From Casp-actino8 sp964513215 (GTDB taxonomy: Bacteria > Actinomycetota > Acidimicrobiia > Acidimicrobiales > Ilumatobacteraceae), in assembly GCA_964513215.1 (NCBI GenBank), contig CAZELU010000023.1, forward strand, positions 1 through 32,770: DNA of 32,770 bases, written 5' to 3'. The position numbers and the translations under genes were made by a program. The notes under the pieces are model-generated. The model had not been told where the DNA came from. It worked only from the letters and a program-made list of their open reading frames with translations, and ran no database searches. This document shows positions 15,075 to 22,450 of the stretch, piece by piece. The stretch's first letter is position 1. Every line of letters starts with the position of its first letter.

Positions 15075-16043
15075 ATGGCCGAGCTCGAGCACGTCCGGTG
15101 GATTCGTCGACCGGAACTGCGTCGCCCGTACATGGTCGCGGCCTTCACCGGATGGAACGATGCTGCTGATGCAGCCAGTTCAGCCGTGAAGCATCTCGTC
15201 GAATCGATGAACGCCACACCGTTGGCCGAGATCGATCCCGAAGAGTTCACCGACTTCGCCACCATCCGTCCACACGTGCGCCTGAACGACGGTGGCAACC
15301 GTCAGATCGTGTGGCCGACAGTCAGCATGTGGACCGCCGACGCTGGCGATCGCGACATCATTCTCGTCCTGGGCCCCGAGCCCGCACTCCAGTGGAAGTT
15401 GTTCTGCAAGCAGATCGTCGGTGTGGCACAGACATACAAAGTGAGCACGATCGTGTCGCTCGGTGCGCTCTTGGCCGACGTTCCGCATCGTCGCCCCACG
15501 CAGGTCCTGGGTACCGCGGCCGATCAAGCCGCGATCGATCGCCACGATCTGCGTCGCAGTCAGTACGAAGGACCAACCGGCATCGTCGGCGTGTTGAGCG
15601 ACTCCTGTCATCGCGCGAGCATGTCGAGCATCTCGCTGTGGGGGGCCGTACCGGCCTACGCCGCACAGATCGCCTCACCCAAGGCCGCCCTCGCTCTCGT
15701 CGAACGACTCAGCGAAATTCTCGACGTCGACCTGCCCACGGTGTCACTCGTCGAGTCGGTCGAGGCGTACGACGCACAAGTCGATCAACTCATTGCCAAC
15801 GACCCGTCGCTCACGCGTTATCTCGAGCGCATCGAAGCGATGGGCGACGACGATGACGACGAGTACGAATTCGACGACGATGACGACGACATCGAACTCT
15901 TGATCGACGAGGACGACGGTGATTCGTCGCTTCCACCCGACGATCGTCCGCGCGACGACACTCCCCTACCTGACGGCCCAGTCGACAGCGACGCGCTGAT
16001 GGCCGAAGTCGAGCAGTTCTTGCGCAGTCAGCGCGACGACTGA
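15075..16043 (+). CDS. PAC2 family protein with acidic C-terminal tail
   Basis: The 322-residue product matches the PAC2 family, related to a eukaryotic proteasome assembly chaperone and common in actinobacteria. The start R-P-Y-M-V-A-A-F-T-G-W-N-D-A-A-D-A-A, then L-G-A-L-L-A-D-V-P-H-R-R-P and L-W-G-A-V-P-A-Y are typical. The role in bacteria is not settled. Residues 258-296 are an extreme acidic tract (runs of 4-6 Asp), followed by a short helical end (D-A-L-M-A-E-V-E-Q-F-L-R-S). The tail looks disordered and would suit binding to a basic surface. The start is the ATG at 15075. It converges on the NUDIX gene with 13 bases between stops. Confidence 0.9.
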   Translation: MAELEHVRWIRRPELRRPYMVAAFTGWNDAADAASSAVKHLVESMNATPLAEIDPEEFTDFATIRPHVRLNDGGNRQIVWPTVSMWTADAGDRDIILVLGPEPALQWKLFCKQIVGVAQTYKVSTIVSLGALLADVPHRRPTQVLGTAADQAAIDRHDLRRSQYEGPTGIVGVLSDSCHRASMSSISLWGAVPAYAAQIASPKAALALVERLSEILDVDLPTVSLVESVEAYDAQVDQLIANDPSLTRYLERIEAMGDDDDDEYEFDDDDDDIELLIDEDDGDSSLPPDDRPRDDTPLPDGPVDSDALMAEVEQFLRSQRDD

Positions 16044-16056
16044 GTCACGCGCAGCG

Positions 16057-16758
16057 TCACTGTTCGCCGCTGCGCCACACCGGCGAACGTGGCGGATCGA
16101 ACGTCGCCGGTCCACTGCTTCCAGCAATAGCGGCGAAAGCCATCGGGCCCCACCACTGAGCACCTGCGGTCGGTTCGGGCAACCCATCGCGACCGAACCA
16201 GCCGATGCCACTCGTCTCGAGAGGGTGACCTTGGAGGTCGCCGCCCACCGCACGACAATGGAACAGGAGCATGTACATGCCAAATCGGCTGAAGCCCATG
16301 CGCTGGCCGTCGACGACGCCGAGCAATTGCACCGGCTCGCATTCGATACCGGTTTCTTCGTGTACTTCCTTGATGGCGACTTCAGAGGGTGAGTAACCCA
16401 CGTCGGCCCAACCAGTGGGATACAACCACACTCCCGAGTCAGGGCGCCGCACCAACAAGATCTCACCATCGTCGTTCCCGACGATCGCTCCGATGGCCAC
16501 TTTCGGGGTGACGTAACCAGGAACCCCTTCGCCAATCGACTCCATCCATTCCTGAACGAAGTGATCCTGTTCGCGCCGAACTTCGAGAGCCTCGTCGGCG
16601 GCGGCCTTGATGTCGGCGGCAACATGGAGAACTTCTTCGTAACGCTCGCGTTCGTACAGGTTCTGCGTGAAGCCCATGCCGGTGCGCGCGATCCCGGCCA
16701 ATGTTTCGCTCCAACGCACCAGATCACGCGTGAAGTCGGTGGGCATCGCGTCGGACAT
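16057..16758 (-). CDS. NUDIX hydrolase with N-terminal helical domain
   Basis: The 233-residue product cleaves a nucleoside diphosphate linked to another moiety. The Nudix box is G-Y-S-P-S-E-V-A-I-K-E-V-H-E-E-T-G-I, with the catalytic metal-binding R-E-x-x-E-E replaced at its first position by K-E-V-H-E-E. The Glu residues are intact. About 80 residues before the catalytic domain form a helical region (T-R-D-L-V-R-W-S-E-T-L-A-G-I-A-R-T-G) like the N-terminal domain of some ADP-ribose-type NUDIX proteins. There is no signal. The ATG at 16756-16758 follows a -10-like TACCGT at 6 bases. It lies 20 bases downstream of glnD on the same strand. The substrate is not evident. Confidence 0.9.
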   Translation of the reverse strand: MSDAMPTDFTRDLVRWSETLAGIARTGMGFTQNLYERERYEEVLHVAADIKAAADEALEVRREQDHFVQEWMESIGEGVPGYVTPKVAIGAIVGNDDGEILLVRRPDSGVWLYPTGWADVGYSPSEVAIKEVHEETGIECEPVQLLGVVDGQRMGFSRFGMYMLLFHCRAVGGDLQGHPLETSGIGWFGRDGLPEPTAGAQWWGPMAFAAIAGSSGPATFDPPRSPVWRSGEQ

Positions 16759-16764
16759 ACCGAC

Positions 16765-16770
16765 ACGGTA
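16765..16770 (-). promoter_or_regulatory. -10-like TACCGT, leaderless start of the NUDIX gene
   Basis: On the minus strand TACCGT ends 6 bases before the ATG at 16758, inside the 20-base space after glnD. No Shine-Dalgarno is present. Confidence 0.45.
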
Positions 16771-16778
16771 CTACTGGT

Positions 16779-19100
16779 TCAGCGCGTGGGCGAGGGCGTC
16801 ACGGTGTACAGAATCGCCCGCTCGACCTCGGATCGGTGGAAGGCGTCCACAAGCTTCGTTCCCGACGCCGTGCGCACGTAGAACGAGTCGACCACTTCGT
16901 CGCCAATGGTCTGCACCGTTGCGTGGCGAATGTCCAAGCCCACCTCGGCCATGGCCTTCGTGATGCGATGAAGCACCCCGAGTTCGTCGGGTGCTCGCAC
17001 TTCGATCACGGTCGCGTTCGACGACGCTTCGTCGAAGAACGTGACTCGCGGTGACGCCAGAGCCCCGGCTGAGCGACGACGACGCTTGTACGTGAGCGCA
17101 CGTTCAGCGAGCCGCGCTTCGATCGCTAGCTCACCGCGCAGAGCACGCTCGAGATTCTTCACGATCGGGTCCCACTCGATCGGGCCATGCGACGGGATCT
17201 GAACCGTGAAGCGTGATGCCGCCATGCCCTGTTCGTCGGAGTGGGCCTGCGCACCGAGAACAGCCAGGCCGTGCAGGGCCATGACACCGGCGACTCGACT
17301 GAAAGTTCCGGGTCGGTCAGGCGAGACCAAGGTGACCGCATCGGCCGATGTGGCCACTCGGATCTCGCCGGTGGCCATCAGCGCCAAGACGTCGGCGTCA
17401 GGGAACAGACGCCATTGCACGTCGTCCACCGCACCGCCACCAAGAACAGCGTGAGTCCGGCTCACGAGCTCGGAGACCAACTCGGCTTTCCACGATCCCC
17501 ACGCCGATGTGCCAGTGGCCAGGCTGTCGGCCTCGGTGAGCGCGTGCAATAGGTCGAGTACCAACGGCGACTTCACGGCGTCCGCAACGAACTTTGCCGT
17601 GGCCGGATCACCGAGGTCGCGTCGAGTGGCGGCGTCGGCGAGCGTGAGGTGATGCTGAACCATCGTCTGAACGATCACGACGTCATCGGGCGACAGACCG
17701 ATCCGCGGACCGATGCGCGCAACGAGTTCGACCCCGACATCGGTGTGATCTCCGGGATAACCCTTGCCGATGTCGTGGAACAGAGCACCGAGCACCAATA
17801 AGTCGGGGCGCGACACACGATGTGCGAGGTCGCTTGCGTTAGCCGTGGCCTCCCACAAGTGCCGGTCGACGGTGAAGCGGTGATACGCGTTGCGCTGCGG
17901 ACGGCTGCGATTGGGCGCCCACTCCGGAAGGATCTTCACCCACAACCCGCGTTGGTCGAGCGATTCGAGTACCGGAATCGCGTCGTGGCCAGTGAGCAAC
18001 AAGCCGACGAGATCGTCGACGGCACCGGCTGGCCACGGTGTGGTCATGGCCGGACTCGACTGGGCCAGACGATCGAGAGTCGGGCGGTCGATGCGCGTGC
18101 GTTGGCGAGCCGCCGATGCCGCGACACGAAGCAACAACGACGGGTCGGATGCCGGGTCGACATCATCGGCCAGGTGAACCTCGCCCTGACGCAGGATCAC
18201 ACCCGGCGCAAGGAGACGGTCAGGTTCGGGTTTCGCGCCTGAGGCCGACACGCGTGCCCAGACCTCGTCACCCACCCACGACACCGAACGACCGGCGTTC
18301 GACAGAGCAGCGGCCAGAGCATCGGCGTTCGGATATCCGCAGGCCGCGGCCACCGCATCTTGATCTTCGAGATGGAGAACCTCCACCGCACGACCGGCGT
18401 GACGGTGCAACGCCACACGAATCGACATCAAGACATCGCGACCAGCGTCGAGAGACGCCCGATCAGAACGAGAGATCTCCACACCCGCCGCTTCGGCCCA
18501 CACCAGCGCATGAATGTCGCGAAGGCCGCCGTAACCCTCTTTCACGTTGGGTTCGAGCAGAAATGCAACCTCGCCGTTCTCGGCCTGCCGAGAACGAACT
18601 CGCTTCATCAATTCGGGCAGGCGATCCTTTGACGCCTTCCAAACACGTGTCGCCGCATCCAGCAGTTCTCGTGTGAGTTCCTCGTCGCCCGCGATGTGGC
18701 GCGAGGACAACAACGCGGTCGCCGTGTCGAGTTCCGACTTCGCGACCTCCAACACTTGCTTCACGGTTCCCACCGAATGCCCGAGCTTCACGCCCGCATC
18801 CCAGATCGGATACCAGATCTTGGAAGCGATCTCGTCGATGTTCTTCACTCCGTCGTGCAGCAATACGACATCGAGATCACTGAACGGTGCGAGTTCACCG
18901 CGTCCGTATCCACCGAGGGCGACGAGAGCGCAACGCTTCGACAACGTCTGATCGTCCACGGCCGACGACCACAGGTCGACCAGCCAGGCATCGGTCACTC
19001 GGCAGAGTTCGCGCGTGAAGCGAGTTCCTCGCAACGACGGATCTTCGAGAACGGCGCGTCGGGCCATGCGCTCATTCTTTCCGTCCACCGTGCTGGTCAC
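16779..19100 (-). CDS. glnD: Bifunctional [protein-PII] uridylyltransferase / uridylyl-removing enzyme
   Basis: This 773-residue cytosolic nitrogen sensor modifies PII protein (uridylyl- or, in actinobacteria, adenylyl-) in response to glutamine. The nucleotidyltransferase motif G-G-Y-G-R-G-E-L is at 63-70 with catalytic S-D-L-D-V just after. The HD hydrolase motif L-F-H-D-I-G-K-G is in the middle, and two ACT-type glutamine-sensing regions are at the C-terminus (V-S-P-D-R-P-G-T-F-S-R-V and A-P-D-E-L-G-V-L-H-R-I). The length is normal for actinobacteria. No glnB or amtB is nearby. The start is uncertain: GTG at 19098-19100 or ATG at 19065-19067, as neither has a clear Shine-Dalgarno. A near-perfect palindrome lies 20 bases upstream. 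Confidence 0.94.
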   Translation of the reverse strand: MTSTVDGKNERMARRAVLEDPSLRGTRFTRELCRVTDAWLVDLWSSAVDDQTLSKRCALVALGGYGRGELAPFSDLDVVLLHDGVKNIDEIASKIWYPIWDAGVKLGHSVGTVKQVLEVAKSELDTATALLSSRHIAGDEELTRELLDAATRVWKASKDRLPELMKRVRSRQAENGEVAFLLEPNVKEGYGGLRDIHALVWAEAAGVEISRSDRASLDAGRDVLMSIRVALHRHAGRAVEVLHLEDQDAVAAACGYPNADALAAALSNAGRSVSWVGDEVWARVSASGAKPEPDRLLAPGVILRQGEVHLADDVDPASDPSLLLRVAASAARQRTRIDRPTLDRLAQSSPAMTTPWPAGAVDDLVGLLLTGHDAIPVLESLDQRGLWVKILPEWAPNRSRPQRNAYHRFTVDRHLWEATANASDLAHRVSRPDLLVLGALFHDIGKGYPGDHTDVGVELVARIGPRIGLSPDDVVIVQTMVQHHLTLADAATRRDLGDPATAKFVADAVKSPLVLDLLHALTEADSLATGTSAWGSWKAELVSELVSRTHAVLGGGAVDDVQWRLFPDADVLALMATGEIRVATSADAVTLVSPDRPGTFSRVAGVMALHGLAVLGAQAHSDEQGMAASRFTVQIPSHGPIEWDPIVKNLERALRGELAIEARLAERALTYKRRRRSAGALASPRVTFFDEASSNATVIEVRAPDELGVLHRITKAMAEVGLDIRHATVQTIGDEVVDSFYVRTASGTKLVDAFHRSEVERAILYTVTPSPTR

Positions 19101-19119
19101 GCCACGGGATCGACGAGAT

Positions 19120-19139
19120 CCGGCGTGAATTCACACCGG
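19120..19139. promoter_or_regulatory. Palindrome upstream of glnD
   Basis: A 20-bp palindrome with one mismatched pair surrounds a perfect GTGAATTCAC core. It lies between the esterase stop and the glnD start. It has no loop, so it is more like a protein-binding site than a terminator. The binding protein is unknown. Confidence 0.35.
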
Positions 19140-19148
19140 CGAAACACT

Positions 19149-20099
19149 TCAGGCAGTCACTTGATCGAGAAACGCCTCGAGCTCGCGCAGATTGGCGCCG
19201 AAGTCGGGGTCGTGAAGGCGATAACGGGCCGGGCCGGAGTCGACGATGTCGAGGCTCACCCGATCGAGTCCGACCGCATCAGCCCTCGCACGCAGGAGCC
19301 ACGCCTGTTCCACCAATACGACGTCGTCATCGGCGCCATGAATGGCGTAGACCGCCGGATCACGCGCGTCCAGCCATTCGAGAACTGAACCCCGACGCAT
19401 CTGCGGAACCGAGCACGCGAGCACGAACGGATCGGGGGAATCACATCCGTACAACATGTTGACGATCCATCCCGAGGCCCACCACGGATCGTCACTGAAA
19501 GCCGCCACGTCGAGAATCGCACCAATCGTCACCACCGCATCGGGCCGTGACGACTGCGCCCGAAGTTCGGGCGGCAGCGTCGGATCGACCAGGAGAGGTC
19601 GCATGTCGCCGAGGGCAACTGCGGCGGCAAGATGACCGCCAGCGGAATGACCCGACATCACGAGACGACCCGGGTCGATGCCCAACGACGAGGCTTGAGA
19701 CCGAACGAATCGCACCGCACGATCGACGTCACGGATCGGTTCGGGAAAGAGCACGCCCGGAGTGAGTCGGTAGTCGACCGACACGAACACCCAGCCACGG
19801 CGAACCTGAGCCTGCGCCAAGTAGGCCGCGTCGCGACGGGACCCACCGTGCCAACCGCCGCCGTGCACGTGAACGATCACGGGACGCCGATCATTGGGCG
19901 ACCAACCAGCCGGCGTGTACACATCGAGAACTTGTTCGTCGTCGGGACCGTACGCGAGGGTCTGCACTGGTGAGCCGACCTCGGTCATCCACGTTTCCAG
20001 CCGCTCGTCGGCCGACGGATTCCGCGTCTCGCAGGCCGACGCGAGCAGCACCGCGCTCAACGCGATGACAACTCGGGAGATGAGGCGCTGACAGGGCAC
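19149..20099 (-). CDS. Lipoprotein alpha/beta hydrolase (acetylesterase/carboxylesterase-like)
   Basis: The 316-residue product starts with a lipoprotein signal (V-V-I-A-L-S-A-V-L-L-A-S-A-C, lipidated Cys near 23), so the enzyme should sit on the outer face of the membrane. The alpha/beta-hydrolase elements are H-V-H-G-G-G-W (oxyanion hole), the nucleophile elbow G-H-S-A-G-G, the acid in H-G-A-D-D-D-V-V, and the terminal His in Y-R-L-H-D-P-D-F. These match BD-FAE / acetyl-xylan or carboxylesterase-like enzymes. The start is GTG at 20097-20099. No clean promoter is visible in the 85 bases upstream, although TAGTTC lies 9 bases before the start. The substrate is unknown. Confidence 0.88.
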   Translation of the reverse strand: MPCQRLISRVVIALSAVLLASACETRNPSADERLETWMTEVGSPVQTLAYGPDDEQVLDVYTPAGWSPNDRRPVIVHVHGGGWHGGSRRDAAYLAQAQVRRGWVFVSVDYRLTPGVLFPEPIRDVDRAVRFVRSQASSLGIDPGRLVMSGHSAGGHLAAAVALGDMRPLLVDPTLPPELRAQSSRPDAVVTIGAILDVAAFSDDPWWASGWIVNMLYGCDSPDPFVLACSVPQMRRGSVLEWLDARDPAVYAIHGADDDVVLVEQAWLLRARADAVGLDRVSLDIVDSGPARYRLHDPDFGANLRELEAFLDQVTA

Positions 20100-20172
20100 T
20101 TCACAATCGAACTAGCACCACGGGATTAACGGGATGTCGGGCTCGGCGTCATCCGTCACGATCACCCGGTAA

Positions 20173-20190
20173 CGGTCACATCGGTCACAT
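20173..20190. repeat. Tandem 9-bp direct repeat CGGTCACAT
   Basis: CGGTCACAT occurs twice without spacing, straddling the end of the gene at 20185-20676 and the short intergenic region before the esterase gene. It could be a binding site or chance; there are only two copies. Confidence 0.3.
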
Positions 20191-20676
20191 TCGATCGCGT
20201 CGGCGGGAGATCACGGTGGCCGCCTTCCAGGCTCCCCACTCGAGACCCACTTCGGCGAGAGATTCGTCGATATCGACCCAGGTGGCCGGGCACAGCCCGA
20301 AAGCATCATCGGGGAAAGAACGCTGCTGGAACTCGTCACGCTCGACTGGTCGTGCTCCGAGGTCGCGCAATTCGGCGGTGACCGGATCGGTCGCCGAACG
20401 AATGATCTGCAACGGATTGTGTCTCTGCTCGAGGACATCGGTCTCGAACAATTGACGCAATCGATCGAGAGCCGCGCGAGCCGCGTCACCGATCACTTCA
20501 TCGCGTCGACCCCGATCGACACGTACCGGCACGTTCTGGTCGTCGACGACTCGATCGAACGAACGTCGCAACCACAGCTCGAGCGAACCGTTCAGCGCGT
20601 CGAACAGCCTCTGCGAATACTCGTCCACCCGATCAGGAAAGCAGGAAGTTTCCGAATTGCCACGGGTCGCTGACAT
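20185..20676 (-). CDS. Conserved hypothetical protein (163 aa)
   Basis: I recognise this only as a conserved actinobacterial protein of unknown function. From the ATG at 20674-20676 it is mainly helical. It includes A-L-D-R-L-R-Q-L-F, then N-P-L-Q-I-I-R-S-A-T, then a conserved-looking end R-D-E-F-Q-Q-R-S-F-P-D-D-A-F-G-L-C-P-A-T-W and L-E-W-G-A-W-K-A. The C-terminus is basic (R-R-R-D-R-M). There is no signal or membrane segment. It overlaps the 3' end of the homospermidine synthase gene by 44 bases in another frame, so it must be translated from the same message. It is the last gene of the run that begins with the Rieske oxygenase. A longer form into the synthase gene is less likely. Confidence 0.7.
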   Translation of the reverse strand: MSATRGNSETSCFPDRVDEYSQRLFDALNGSLELWLRRSFDRVVDDQNVPVRVDRGRRDEVIGDAARAALDRLRQLFETDVLEQRHNPLQIIRSATDPVTAELRDLGARPVERDEFQQRSFPDDAFGLCPATWVDIDESLAEVGLEWGAWKAATVISRRRDRM

Positions 20677-22090
20677 CAGCACCGTGAGGAGCGGTTCGCC
20701 ACCGCGAGAAAACGTCTCGCCCGTTCGCCACGGGATTCCACGACGATGCACCAGACCAAATGGTCCCGAGATAGGGCCGAGCGACGTCGAGCACCTGTCG
20801 CCAGGGCAACTGATCGGGAACACAGAGTCCACGCTCGGGATCGGTGACCATCCACTCGATCGCACCCATGATCGACGCTGCCACCTGAAGCGTGGTCGCG
20901 TTCTGCCCCGACACGTGACGGCGCGCCTCGTCGATCGAGAGTTGAGTTCCGGTCCACCACGCTCCGTACGGGTGTCCCATGAGGAGCACGCCCAACTCGT
21001 CTTCTCCGTGCGTGATGTCGTCGTTCATCACTCGGCGCTCGTCCTGCACGACCCACTGACGACCGAGCAACTCGTGCACGCTCGCGATCGCCGCGTCGGT
21101 CGGGCAATAGGCGTAATGGACGGTGGGTCGGTGAAGAAGATTGCCATCATCGTCGAAAGACGACAAGTGTTCCGACATCGTGAACGCTTCACCATGGCGG
21201 ATCACCATTCCGATGATGGGGCCCCCGTTGGGAACCCACGAGCGCACACGAGTCTCGATACCGGAGCGAGCCAAACAGATCTGATTTCGCGGTCCGTCAC
21301 CCACGTGCTCGTACGCGTCGATCGGAAGCTTGCGCTCGTGAGTCCCCCAGCCGATCTCGGCCGGAGCGATCCCTTCTTCGTAGAGACCTTCGATGGACCA
21401 CGTGTTGACGAATTCGTTCGGCTTCTTCGGTGTGATGCTCACCTGAGTGTCGCGCTCGGAGATGTGAATGACCTTGGTCGACGTGAGACGGCACAGCGCG
21501 GGAAAATCCTCGGTGTCGATGGCGCTCTGAATCGCCGAACGGTCACCCAGACCGTCACCGATCATCCGCTGGCCGATCTCCCACAGCGCCTGCTTCGCAA
21601 AATGGCTCACCAGACCTGGATTCGCCCCGTGCTCCACGACGCTGCTCGGACCGGGTCTGGTCCAGCTCTTCTGCATCGCCCGCAACTTCATGTGTCGGAC
21701 GTACAGGGTTCGATCGCGGGGATCGATGGAGTCGACATTGTCGTACGGATTCCACTCTTCGACCGATGTGTCGAGGTAGTGAACGCCGTGTCGATGGCAC
21801 CAGTCGACGATCGTGCACGCATCGATGTTCCACGCCAGGTTCAGCAAGATGTCGCCTGGGCCGACTCGACGAGCCAGTTCGGCATCGAGATTCTCGCGGG
21901 TGATCCGGAGGTTCTCGTACGAGATTCCCGAGTCGATCAACGAACCGAGACGAGACCGATTGGGTTCGAACTCGAGCACCGAGATCTGCGAAGGCTTGAA
22001 GCCACGATCTCGGAGCAAAAGGGGCACGGTGCATTGGCCTACCGCCCCGAAACCGAGGACGAGTACTCGCCGCAGTGGCACAGGATCCAT
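20633..22090 (-). CDS. hss: Homospermidine synthase
   Basis: The 485-residue NAD-dependent enzyme builds homospermidine from putrescine (or from putrescine and spermidine). The N-terminal Rossmann motif is V-L-V-L-G-F-G-A-V-G-Q-C-T-V. W-N-I-D-A-C-T-I-V-D-W-C, Y-L-D-T-S-V-E-E-W, V-V-E-H-G-A-N-P-G-L-V-S-H-F and H-P-Y-G-A-W-W-T-G-T-Q-L are hallmarks of the bacterial family, which has a saccharopine-dehydrogenase-like fold. The length fits the usual 470-490. An AAGGAG Shine-Dalgarno 7 bases before the ATG at 22088-22090 fixes the start. It lies 51 bases after the Rieske ferredoxin gene on the same strand and overlaps the next gene by 44 bases. Confidence 0.92.
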   Translation of the reverse strand: MDPVPLRRVLVLGFGAVGQCTVPLLLRDRGFKPSQISVLEFEPNRSRLGSLIDSGISYENLRITRENLDAELARRVGPGDILLNLAWNIDACTIVDWCHRHGVHYLDTSVEEWNPYDNVDSIDPRDRTLYVRHMKLRAMQKSWTRPGPSSVVEHGANPGLVSHFAKQALWEIGQRMIGDGLGDRSAIQSAIDTEDFPALCRLTSTKVIHISERDTQVSITPKKPNEFVNTWSIEGLYEEGIAPAEIGWGTHERKLPIDAYEHVGDGPRNQICLARSGIETRVRSWVPNGGPIIGMVIRHGEAFTMSEHLSSFDDDGNLLHRPTVHYAYCPTDAAIASVHELLGRQWVVQDERRVMNDDITHGEDELGVLLMGHPYGAWWTGTQLSIDEARRHVSGQNATTLQVAASIMGAIEWMVTDPERGLCVPDQLPWRQVLDVARPYLGTIWSGASSWNPVANGRDVFSRWRTAPHGADVSDPWQFGNFLLS

Positions 22091-22141
22091 CGACCAACTC
22101 CTTGAATCAGCGGTCGCCCGCTCTGGACAGGGCCCTCGACC

Positions 22142-22450
22142 CTAGTCGGCCAAGACGGCCCGGCCACCTTCTTCACGAACCACCCGCACCACGATGGGGG
22201 ACGTGGCCGGCGCACAACGATGCTCGCCCGTTCGAACGTCGAATTGCGCCCCGTGAACCGGGCACGTGATGGTCGTGCCCCTCAAGCGTCCTTCGGAGAG
22301 TCGTGCATCGCGGTGAGAGCAGTTGTCGTCGAATGCGTGCAATTGACCATTGACCCGACACACCACCACACCGTGCTCACCAACGTCGGCGAACACTCGC
22401 ATCGCACCGTCACGGAGATCGGTCAGATCGCCCAGGTCGAGGTCGTTCAT
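22142..22450 (-). CDS. Rieske-type [2Fe-2S] ferredoxin
   Basis: The 102-residue soluble electron carrier has one Rieske cluster. Ligands are Cys 44 and His 46 in D-N-C-S-H-R-D-A and Cys 63 and His 66 in I-T-C-P-V-H-G-A-Q-F. The fold and length match bacterial Rieske ferredoxins that feed ring-hydroxylating or other Rieske oxygenases. NirD-like small subunits are an alternative but do not fit the context. The ATG overlaps the stop of the Rieske oxygenase gene (ATGA), so it is very probably the dedicated donor. The reductase that would reduce it is not in the window. Confidence 0.9.
   Translation of the reverse strand: MNDLDLGDLTDLRDGAMRVFADVGEHGVVVCRVNGQLHAFDDNCSHRDARLSEGRLRGTTITCPVHGAQFDVRTGEHRCAPATSPIVVRVVREEGGRAVLAD

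Noticed and set aside
22109..22122. Small AGCGG-TCGC-CCGCT hairpin before homospermidine synthase
   Set aside because: Five base pairs in GC-rich DNA is expected by chance and it leaves the Shine-Dalgarno free.
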